This document shows, piece after piece, positions 57,374 to 64,000 of a DNA stretch of 64,000 nucleotides. The stretch lies in contig NZ_KQ948994.1 of assembly GCF_001514265.1 (NCBI RefSeq), forward strand, positions 124,001 to 188,000, read 5' to 3'. The DNA is from Streptomyces resistomycificus. Its GTDB lineage: Bacteria > Actinomycetota > Actinomycetes > Streptomycetales > Streptomycetaceae. Within the stretch, counting starts at the first letter, position 1; every line of letters starts with the position of its first letter. The notes below the pieces were generated by a model. It was not told the DNA's origin and did no database searches. It worked only from the letters and a program-made list of their open reading frames with translations. The translations under genes and the position numbers were made by a program.

Positions 57374-58790
57374 CGTCCCCGCACCGGCCGATCCCGCGCG
57401 CGGCGCCGAGCGCGCAACACCCTCACCGCCCGTGCACCCGCTGGTCGCCACCGCTTGGCCCCGCCGGTCCGAACGCAACCGCCCGGCGTCCGCCCGACCG
57501 TCGGAGCCACGCACGGGCCCTGGTCCGCACCCCGGTCGATCGGTGGGGCGTCCGACAGCCGTGGAGCGGCTGCGCGGCACTGTACGCGCCACCGCCCACG
57601 ACGTCGACACGCGCACTCCCGCGCACCGTGACCGTGCCGTGGACGGGCTGCGGGCCCTGGCCCTGCTCTCGGTGCCCGTCGGCCACTGGCTGCTCGGCGG
57701 CCTCACCCGTGACCCCGGCGGCGCGCTGCACAACGCCAGCCCGCTCACGACCTTCGGCTTCCTCGCACCGGCGAGCTGGTTCCTTCAGATGCTCGGCATC
57801 TTCTTCCTCGTCGGCGGCTACTCCTCCGCACTGTCGCTGCGCCGTGCGGCCGGGCGCGGCCGGTCGACGGGCGCCTGGCTGCGCGGACGGCTGGTCCGGC
57901 TCGGCCGACCGGTCGTCGGCGTCGCGGCGGTATGGGCGGTGCTCCTCCCCGTGCTGTACGCGGCAGGAGTGCCGAGCACGACGCTGCGCACAGCGGCGGT
58001 ACTGGTCGTCCAGCCGTTGTGGTTCGTCGGCATCTACCTGCTGGTGACCGCCCTGACGCCCTGGTGCGTGCGCGCCGCTCGCGCGTTCGGCGGGTGGACG
58101 GTCCTACCGCTGCTCGGTTGGGTCGCCGCGGTGGACCTGCTGCGCTACGGCCCCTGGGCGCATTCCATGCCCTCCTGGCTCGGCCTGCTCAACCTCGGCC
58201 CGGGCTGGCTGTTCGCCTACCAACTGGGCGTCTGCTGGGGCGAGGGACGGCTCGGCGGACGGGGCGCACGGCTGGTGCTGTGCGGCGGCGGTGCCCTGTT
58301 CGCCGTGCTGCTCCTCGTCTTCCACTACCCGGCCAGCATGGTGGGCGTGCCCGGAACGGACCGCACCAACTCCCATCCGCCCTCTCTGCTGGTGCTCGCC
58401 CTGGCCGCCGTGCAGTGCGGGGCGGCCATCCTGCTGCGGAACCGCCTCGACGCCCTGCTGCGACGACGGCTCACGCTGTGGGCGGCGGTCGTGGCCGTCA
58501 ACCTCTCCGCGATGACGATCTTCTGCTGGCACCAGACAGCCCTGCTCACCCTGGCGATACCCGGCTCTCTCCTCGACATCCCCCTCCCCGGCCTCACCAC
58601 ACCCCCGGACACCGCCGGCTGGCTTCTCGCCCGGCTCGCCCTGCTGCCGCTCATCGCCATCACCCTGCTCGGCGTCGGCCGCCTGGCCCACCGCTTCGAG
58701 GTGCCCTGGACGGGCATCCGAGGCTCCAGCCGAGCAGCCGTCGCCGTGCTCGCCGCGGTCTTCGCGAGCTACGCCCTGGCAGTCCTCTGA
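57360..58790 (+). CDS. Membrane acyltransferase family protein
   Basis: ATG 57360 overlaps the hydrolase gene by 14 bp and gives 476 residues. A Pro/Arg-rich cytoplasmic tail of about 90 residues precedes about ten membrane helices. DRAVDGLRALALLSVPVGHW is the start of acyltransferase-3 (OafA/YrhL) proteins, which move acyl groups onto envelope or exported molecules. Coupled translation with the hydrolase suggests they act on the same extracytoplasmic substrate; that is inference. Confidence 0.85.
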   Translation: MAWSDVPAPADPARGAERATPSPPVHPLVATAWPRRSERNRPASARPSEPRTGPGPHPGRSVGRPTAVERLRGTVRATAHDVDTRTPAHRDRAVDGLRALALLSVPVGHWLLGGLTRDPGGALHNASPLTTFGFLAPASWFLQMLGIFFLVGGYSSALSLRRAAGRGRSTGAWLRGRLVRLGRPVVGVAAVWAVLLPVLYAAGVPSTTLRTAAVLVVQPLWFVGIYLLVTALTPWCVRAARAFGGWTVLPLLGWVAAVDLLRYGPWAHSMPSWLGLLNLGPGWLFAYQLGVCWGEGRLGGRGARLVLCGGGALFAVLLLVFHYPASMVGVPGTDRTNSHPPSLLVLALAAVQCGAAILLRNRLDALLRRRLTLWAAVVAVNLSAMTIFCWHQTALLTLAIPGSLLDIPLPGLTTPPDTAGWLLARLALLPLIAITLLGVGRLAHRFEVPWTGIRGSSRAAVAVLAAVFASYALAVL

Positions 58791-58813
58791 CCGGCCCGTC
58801 GCACGGACGGACG

Positions 58814-58847
58814 GATCCCGGCAACCGGGTGGCCGGTCGCCGGGATC
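58814..58847. terminator. Hairpin terminator between convergent genes
   Basis: GATCCCGGC (58814-58822) pairs with GCCGGGATC (58839-58847). It lies between the rightward acyltransferase and the leftward GH27 gene and can serve both. Confidence 0.7.
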
Positions 58848-58891
58848 GGGTTCGTCATCGGTACGGCGACGTCACGCCGTGGTGGCTTGGG

Positions 58892-60892
58892 TCAGGTGAG
58901 GGTCCACTTCTGGTTCGCCTGGCCGCTGCAGGCCCACAGGATCAGCTTGGTTCCGTTGGCGGTCGCCGCCTCCGAGGCGTCCAGGCAGAGGCCTGAGAGG
59001 TTGTTGGTGATGGTGCCGTCGGTGTGGGTGGTCCACTTCTGGTTGTTGCCGCCGGTGCAGTCCCAGATGATGACCTTGGTGCCGTTGGTGGTGCCGTTGT
59101 TGTCGGCGTCCAGGCACTTGTTGCCGTAGACCACGAGTTCGTTGCGCGCGGTGTGGGTGAAGGTCTGGTTCCGACCGCCGGAGCAGTCCCAGATCTGTGC
59201 CTGGGTCGCGTTGGTGATGGTGTTCTTGTCGATGTCCACGCAGCGGTTCGAGGCCGTGCCGACGAGGGCGGTGCCGTCGGTGCCGGGGATGCCCTGGACG
59301 CGGACGGCGTCGATGTCGGGCGTGGCGGCACCGGAGACAGCCGCGAAGCGAACCGTGTTGGCGCCCTTGGCCAGGTGGGCGAGTACGGACACGGTCCGGT
59401 ACGTCGAGGCCGAGCCCGTCGGGGGGAAGGCCACCACGGACGTGTACTGGCCCCCGACCTGGATGGTCGCCTTGCGGGGCGTGCTGCCGCCGTTGGCGTA
59501 GGTGATGTCGACCAGCTTGGTGCCCGCCGAGGCGGCGGTGACGCCGGTGAACGTTGGCGTGGTGGCCGTGGTGGTGTTCTCGTAGGTCGCACCGGACGCT
59601 TCGGTGCCGGAGACGGTCAGCAGGACCGCGTCGTTCGCGGGCACGGTGGTGGTGTAACCCGTGCTGAGGGAGCCGGCGTTGGTGCCGGTCCAGGCGTTGC
59701 GTACGGAGGCGGCGGCCGGGGTGAGACCCAGGTCGGCCCAGCGGACCGTCATGGAGGCGGCGGAGCCGGTGCGGTTGAGCAGCAGCACCGCGCGCTTGCC
59801 CGTGCCGGCCAGGACCTTGCCGTACACCTGCAGGTTGCGGGTGTCCTCGGCGACCTTGACGCCCTGCAGTCCGCGGGGGTCCTGGTCGATGGCGATGACC
59901 TCGCGGTTGGTGAGGATGTCGCGGGTGGTGGTGCTCATCGTGGCCAGGTTGTTGCCGGCCAGCAGCGGGGCACCCGAGATCGCCCACAGGCCCATGTGCA
60001 GCCGGTTCTGGGCTGCGGTCAGGCCGCTCATGCCGACCATCAGCATGTCGGGGTCGTTGTAGTAGCCGGTGTGCTGGGCGGCCGGGTGCAGTCCGCGGTC
60101 GAAGTTGGTGAGCATCATGGCCGTCGTGGGGGTCTGCCCCCACAGGATGACGTCGGTGCTGGTGCGCCACAGGTCACCGTGTCCGGTGGCCCAGTTCCAC
60201 GGCAGTCCGCTGCCCCACTCGCAGAAGGACAGCACGAGCTTGTGGCCGGTCACGGCGGTGGCGGCCTCGTTGGCGGTGGCGATCGCCTTGTACGTCGTCT
60301 CCGGGTCGAGGCCCTCCACGCGGCCGCCGCACCAGTCGATCTTGACGTAGTCGAAGCCCCAGCGCTGGAAGGTCTCCAGGTCCTGCTGGTAGTGGCCCTC
60401 CATACCGGTGTTGGGCGCGGCGGGTCGGGTGGTGGGGTAGTAGTAGCCGCAGCCCTGCTTGCCGGCGTCGGTGTAGATGCCGGCCTTCAGCCCCTTGCTG
60501 TGGATGTAGTCGGCGACGGCCTTCATCCCGCCCGGCCACAGGTCCGCGTCGACGGCGATGGTGCCGTCGGAGTTGCGGTCGCCCTGCCACCAGCCGTCGT
60601 CGAGGTTGACGTACCGGTAGCCGGCGGCGGCCATGCCGGAGGAGACCAGGGTGTCGGTCTGCTGTTTGATGACGTCGAAGTCGATGCTGCTGGCGAAGCT
60701 GTTCCAGGATGCCCAGCCCATCGACGGCGGGGTGACGGCGGCCTGCGTGGTGCTGACCGCGGCCGGTTCGGCGGACAGGGGCACGGACGACTCGCGGTCG
60801 GCCAGGGCCGTGAGGCCGGCCAGGGCGAGGGAGAGGGCGAGGACGCGCACGGTGACGCGTCTGGCCCAACCGCGGGCGAAGCTGTACGACAT
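58892..60892 (-). CDS. Secreted GH27 alpha-galactosidase with carbohydrate-binding modules
   Basis: 666 residues. A Sec signal (about 1-40) precedes a GH27 catalytic barrel (about 50-330: PPSMGWASWNSF; nucleophile Asp in YVKIDWCGG; acid/base in YYNDPDMLMVG), an antiparallel C domain, a CBM35/6-like module (about 430-530) and a ricin-type CBM13 with QxW repeats (RNQTFTH, NNQKWTT, ANQKWTLT). It releases alpha-galactose, or beta-arabinopyranose in some GH27 enzymes, from plant polymers. It starts 18 bp after the GH43 gene, so the two form an operon. Confidence 0.93.
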   Translation of the reverse strand: MSYSFARGWARRVTVRVLALSLALAGLTALADRESSVPLSAEPAAVSTTQAAVTPPSMGWASWNSFASSIDFDVIKQQTDTLVSSGMAAAGYRYVNLDDGWWQGDRNSDGTIAVDADLWPGGMKAVADYIHSKGLKAGIYTDAGKQGCGYYYPTTRPAAPNTGMEGHYQQDLETFQRWGFDYVKIDWCGGRVEGLDPETTYKAIATANEAATAVTGHKLVLSFCEWGSGLPWNWATGHGDLWRTSTDVILWGQTPTTAMMLTNFDRGLHPAAQHTGYYNDPDMLMVGMSGLTAAQNRLHMGLWAISGAPLLAGNNLATMSTTTRDILTNREVIAIDQDPRGLQGVKVAEDTRNLQVYGKVLAGTGKRAVLLLNRTGSAASMTVRWADLGLTPAAASVRNAWTGTNAGSLSTGYTTTVPANDAVLLTVSGTEASGATYENTTTATTPTFTGVTAASAGTKLVDITYANGGSTPRKATIQVGGQYTSVVAFPPTGSASTYRTVSVLAHLAKGANTVRFAAVSGAATPDIDAVRVQGIPGTDGTALVGTASNRCVDIDKNTITNATQAQIWDCSGGRNQTFTHTARNELVVYGNKCLDADNNGTTNGTKVIIWDCTGGNNQKWTTHTDGTITNNLSGLCLDASEAATANGTKLILWACSGQANQKWTLT

Positions 60893-60910
60893 GAGGGGAG
60901 CCTCTCGAGG

Positions 60911-62287
60911 TCAGTAACCGACGCGGAAGGTCGCGTCCTGTCGGTCCGTGGCCGTGGAGACCGGGTCGATGCGCAGGACGTAGTTGGCGTGGCGGATGTA
61001 GCGGGTCGGGTTGTTGTACGAGCGGAACGACGCCCAGCTCGCGTCCGCGAGGCCCGCCGTGCGGTAGAAGGTGGCGTCGCCGGCGAACGTCGACGTGCCG
61101 TCGTTCGCGTCCAGTTGGAGGGCGTAGTTGTAGTGCCGCAGGTAGCGGGTCGGGTAGTTGACCGACCGGAAGGAGACCCCGGAGCTGTCGGCGAGCCCGG
61201 GGACCAGGGTCCACAGGGAGTCCTTGTACGGCTCGATCGGGTACTCGTCGATCCGTCCCGCGTAGTTGGAGTGGCGGACGTAACGGGCCGGGAAGTTGTA
61301 CGACTTGAGGCGGTTCCAGGCGGGGGCGCCCCACTTCGCGAGCAGGTTGTTGTACTCGGTCGTGGTGATCGTCGTGATGCCGCAGTGCTTGGAGTTGACC
61401 GGCTGGGTGTAGGTCTTCTGGTCGAGGGCCGTCCAGGTGCCGGAGGCGAGGCTGCTGGACTGCCAGGCGTAGAACACGCCGTTGGGGGTGTAGGTGTCGC
61501 CCCAGAGCCACCAGTTGCCGGACGTCAGGGACTTGACCACCGTCGGGGCCTCGGTGCCGCCGTGCGCCACACCGGCGCTGAACTCGGTGAAGCTGCCCGG
61601 GTTCAGGGAGGTGGATCTGGCTGCCACCAGCGTCTGGTTCTTCTTGAAGTAGAGGTAGTTGTAGCCGTTGACGCCCACGGCCATGTCGCCGTCGATGACG
61701 TCGTAGCCGGGGTCGAAGAAGACCTGAGGGGCGGAGGCGGTGACGAAGTCACTGGTGTAGTTGACCATGATCACGTTGTGGCCGCTGGAGTTCACCGAGG
61801 AGTAGATGACCGCGTACTGGCCGCGGCCGGCGTCCCAGAACGCCTCGGGGGCCCAGCTGTGGGTGGTCATGTCGTGCAGCTTCAGACGCCGGTAGCCGGT
61901 GAAGGTGCGCAGGTCGGCGGAGTCCCAGACGTGGATGTACTGGCTGTTGTAACTCCAGTCGGTGCCCTTGAGGTCGGTGGCGAGCACCACGAAGGTGCCG
62001 TCCTGCTTGCGCATGAGGAACGGGTCGCGCAGGCCCAGCGCGCCGGCGGTGGGGGTGACCAGGGGGTTGTTCTGGTTGAGAGGCGTCCAGTTCAGCCCGT
62101 CGGGGCTGACGGCCAGGTGCAGGCCGTAGTCGGTGCCGTCGCCGAGGTTGGTCGACTCGGTGAAGTAGACCATCGCGTAGGCCGAGTCGGCGGCGTGGGC
62201 GGTGCCGGTGCCGAGGGTCAGGGCGAGGGGGACGGCGGCGGTCGCGCCGAGGAGGGTGCGACGGGACAGACGGGGGATCTCGCTCAT
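60911..62287 (-). CDS. Secreted GH43-type arabinosidase with CBM42
   Basis: 458 residues. A twin-arginine type signal (SRRTLLGATAAVPLALTLG) precedes a GH43-like five-bladed propeller (about 38-300; GLRDPFLMRKQDGTFVVLAT, SWAPEAFWDAGRGQYAVIYS) and an AbfB/CBM42 arabinose-binding trefoil (about 310-458; FPARYVRHSNYAGRID, YPTRYLRHYNYALQLD). It probably removes arabinofuranosyl side chains outside the cell. It is the upstream partner of the GH27 gene; together they would attack arabinogalactan-type material. Confidence 0.9.
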   Translation of the reverse strand: MSEIPRLSRRTLLGATAAVPLALTLGTGTAHAADSAYAMVYFTESTNLGDGTDYGLHLAVSPDGLNWTPLNQNNPLVTPTAGALGLRDPFLMRKQDGTFVVLATDLKGTDWSYNSQYIHVWDSADLRTFTGYRRLKLHDMTTHSWAPEAFWDAGRGQYAVIYSSVNSSGHNVIMVNYTSDFVTASAPQVFFDPGYDVIDGDMAVGVNGYNYLYFKKNQTLVAARSTSLNPGSFTEFSAGVAHGGTEAPTVVKSLTSGNWWLWGDTYTPNGVFYAWQSSSLASGTWTALDQKTYTQPVNSKHCGITTITTTEYNNLLAKWGAPAWNRLKSYNFPARYVRHSNYAGRIDEYPIEPYKDSLWTLVPGLADSSGVSFRSVNYPTRYLRHYNYALQLDANDGTSTFAGDATFYRTAGLADASWASFRSYNNPTRYIRHANYVLRIDPVSTATDRQDATFRVGY

Positions 62288-62506
62288 CTTGTGCTCCAGG
62301 GTGGCGTGCGGGGGCGCCAGGTGTGGCCGGAATTTCGAACGGGGTTCGGAAAATCGATCAGAACGTAGGGCCTGGACATGTGCTCGTCAATCGTCCTGTC
62401 AGTCTTTTGTGATTCCTGTGCACTTCGGGACGTCGGGTCGCACGTCGGGATGGTCGGCCAGGCGCCGGGTGCGGAGGAAGCCCGCCCGGTCGGAGGCGGG
62501 TCAAGG

Positions 62507-62538
62507 AAGGCCCCCGGGCCGGAACCCGGGGGCCTTCG
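62507..62538. terminator. 13-bp hairpin after rhamnosidase gene
   Basis: GAAGGCCCCCGGG (62507-62519) and CCCGGGGGCCTTC (62526-62538) form a perfect stem with a 6-nt loop, 4 bp after the stop of the leftward gene. 62288-62506, upstream of the GH43 gene, has no supported gene and probably holds its promoter. Confidence 0.85.
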
Positions 62539-62541
62539 CCG

Positions 62542-64000
62542 TCAGGAGACGGTGCGCTCGACCTTCGTCGTGCCGGAGCCCACGGGCCCTATCCGCAGCA
62601 CGGTCCCGGTGAGGTCGGTGAAGGGCTCGACCTCCACCCGGCTCCGTCCCCCGGGTGCCGTCGCCGTCACCCGGTACTCCGCCGGGTCGGCGTCGCCGAT
62701 CTCCACCTCCAGCACCGCGCGTGCGTTGGGCGGCACCGTCACGCGTGCCGTGTGGGCGTCCGCCGAGCGGTGCACGGAGACCTTCACCGGGCCGCGCAGG
62801 GACGGCACCGTTCCCGCCACGTCGGTCAGTTCACCGGTCCTGGGGCGGATCAGGAACTCCGCCGCTCCGGGAGTGGTGACGCGGACGCCGAGCACGTGCC
62901 GGGGGATCGCGTTGGCCGGCGCCGAGGCCCAGGCGTGGGAGAGCGTCATGTTGGACTTCAGCGCGGGATCCCAGGCCTCGGTGACGATGGTGGCCTTCAG
63001 CTCGTCGAGCATGTGCAGCCACGAGTTGGTGGCCGTGGAGGTGAGCAGTGCGAGCGCCGCGTCGGCGCGGCCGAGCCGGAAGAGGGCGTCGAGGAGGAAC
63101 TGCGCCCCGTACACGCTCACGCGCATGCCGCCCGCCGTGAGGGTGTCCCCGAGCCGGGTGCGCACCTCGTCGTCGAGGGGGTCCGCGACGCCGAGCGCGA
63201 CCGGGAAGGCGGTGGCGTGCTGGGCGCTGTGCGTGGTGCCCTCACCGTCGACGAACCGGCCTGCCGAGTTGTCGAGCAGGGTGGTGCGCATGGCTGTGGC
63301 GAGGGTGTCGGCGCGTGAGCGCAGGGCCTTGGCGTCATCGTCCTTGCCGAGTACCGCGGCGCACTGGGCCAGGGCGTCGAAGGCCGCGTACTGGAAGGCG
63401 TTGACGACGGTGTTGACGTTGGTGAAGGCGTATCCGTCGCGGCTGGCGGTCGGCCAGTCGACGAGGTCACCCAGGTCCTGGCTGCTGCTGCCGGGCGCCT
63501 TGCGGACCAGGCCCCGGGAGTCCAGGTACGCGGTGAGGTTCTTCGCGGCGAGCAGGTCGTAGTCCTTGGCGAGCTGCCGGTCGTCGCCGGTGGCGAGGTA
63601 GTCCTCCCAGGCGGACAGCGCGCACATCAGCCGGTACTCGGTGGGCCAGGTGCCCTTGCGGACCAGGTAGTCGTTCGACCAGCGGGCCAGGGCGTAGGAG
63701 CGCTGGACGCCGTACTCGGAGAGCTGGTTGATCAGCGCGTCGCCCTCGTAGGGGCCGCGCTCCCGGGTCGGGGTGTCGGTGTAGAGGTCGCCGCGGGTGG
63801 CCTCGATGGAGTACCGGCACAGCTCCCAGACCCGGTCCAGAGCGGGGTCGGAGCTGCGGAAGGAGGCGTCCGTGTCGTCCCAGTCGAGCCGCCAGGCCCG
63901 CCCGGTGACTACGGCCTGGGACAGGTCGAGGGACGTGCGCAGTTCGGCCCAGCGGAAGCCGCGGTAACCCCAGTGCTCGAAGCTCTGCTCCCCGTCGCGC
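62542..64000 (-). CDS. GH78 alpha-L-rhamnosidase (partial, C-terminal part)
   Basis: 486 residues are visible; the start lies beyond the window. The (alpha/alpha)6 barrel of GH78 enzymes is recognised by FEHWGYRGFRWAELR, DTPTRERGPYEGDALINQ with the catalytic acid region, WPTASRDGYAFTNVNTVVNA and ALKSNMTLSHAWASAPANAI with the catalytic base region. A C-terminal beta-sandwich ends at 62542. It cleaves terminal rhamnose from plant glycosides or pectin. It stands upstream of the GH43-GH27 pair with its own terminator, as part of a polysaccharide-degrading block. Confidence 0.88.
   Translation of the reverse strand, partial: RDGEQSFEHWGYRGFRWAELRTSLDLSQAVVTGRAWRLDWDDTDASFRSSDPALDRVWELCRYSIEATRGDLYTDTPTRERGPYEGDALINQLSEYGVQRSYALARWSNDYLVRKGTWPTEYRLMCALSAWEDYLATGDDRQLAKDYDLLAAKNLTAYLDSRGLVRKAPGSSSQDLGDLVDWPTASRDGYAFTNVNTVVNAFQYAAFDALAQCAAVLGKDDDAKALRSRADTLATAMRTTLLDNSAGRFVDGEGTTHSAQHATAFPVALGVADPLDDEVRTRLGDTLTAGGMRVSVYGAQFLLDALFRLGRADAALALLTSTATNSWLHMLDELKATIVTEAWDPALKSNMTLSHAWASAPANAIPRHVLGVRVTTPGAAEFLIRPRTGELTDVAGTVPSLRGPVKVSVHRSADAHTARVTVPPNARAVLEVEIGDADPAEYRVTATAPGGRSRVEVEPFTDLTGTVLRIGPVGSGTTKVERTVS

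Noticed and set aside
59024..62368. 1114-codon rightward open frame opposite the GH27 and GH43 genes
   Set aside because: It is the antisense of two clearly coding genes with signal peptides and catalytic motifs; its composition is Val/Gly/Asp-rich with no family.

Overview
The window is a high-GC actinomycete chromosome segment and almost certainly Streptomyces. The codon use is strongly G/C-ending, GTG starts and ATGA/GTGA stop-start overlaps are common, SpoIIE-type phosphatases are numerous, sugar ABC operons lack their own ATPase, and a crtE-I-B / crtY-T-U carotenoid cluster is present. Much of it looks like accessory chromosome-arm DNA: working operons are separated by stretches of decayed genes.

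Layout. (1) 1-8152 is a dormancy/hypoxia-type stress cluster: an Rv1733c-like membrane protein, a zinc alcohol dehydrogenase, an HTH+PPOX flavin-fold protein, a DosS/OsdK-like GAF-GAF histidine kinase, a tandem universal stress protein and a GH65 phosphorylase-type enzyme. (2) 8176-9056 holds opposed gene scraps. (3) 9230-10715 carries an aldo/keto reductase and an unknown small protein. (4) 11140-15902 is a D-glucarate catabolism operon (kdgD-gntP-gudD) divergent from an IclR regulator. (5) 16170-19660 holds an IS5-type remnant and two divergent exported proteins (beta-propeller and DUF1996) with matching N-termini. (6) 19926-23240 is a gene graveyard with one live MarR/dienelactone-hydrolase pair in it. 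(7) 23230-27263 encodes a GAF-PP2C-ATPase phosphatase, a methyltransferase and a Toprim-less, degenerate GyrB-like ATPase. (8) 27624-33522 is a sugar-uptake locus: a GH32/43-clan hydrolase, LacI, a binding protein and two permeases. (9) 33800-40763 holds a D-erythronate-dehydrogenase-like protein, an ANTAR antiterminator, Ku, a large SpoIIE phosphatase and a small ORF coupled to a methyltransferase. (10) 41082-50835 holds a GtrA-like protein, a compact tRNA-like RNA unit, and the divergent carotenoid operons crtY-T-U and crtE-I-B-Rieske. (11) 51385-58790 holds an MmyB-type regulator with a CMD+cupin pair, a PP2C/STAS/HATPase partner-switching module with a 42-aa membrane protein, an alpha/beta hydrolase and an acyltransferase. 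(12) 58892-64000 encodes exported plant-polysaccharide enzymes (GH27, GH43, GH78).

How the parts work together. The left end and the three SpoIIE-family phosphatases point to redox and general-stress signalling. The crt cluster should make carotenes of the isorenieratene type. The glucarate, GH32/ABC and GH27/43/78 blocks point to use of plant-derived sugars. The strongest unexplained element is a 70-nt cloverleaf-like RNA (41727-41796), with a -10-like box upstream and a perfect 16-bp terminator hairpin directly downstream, between the GtrA-like gene and crtU.
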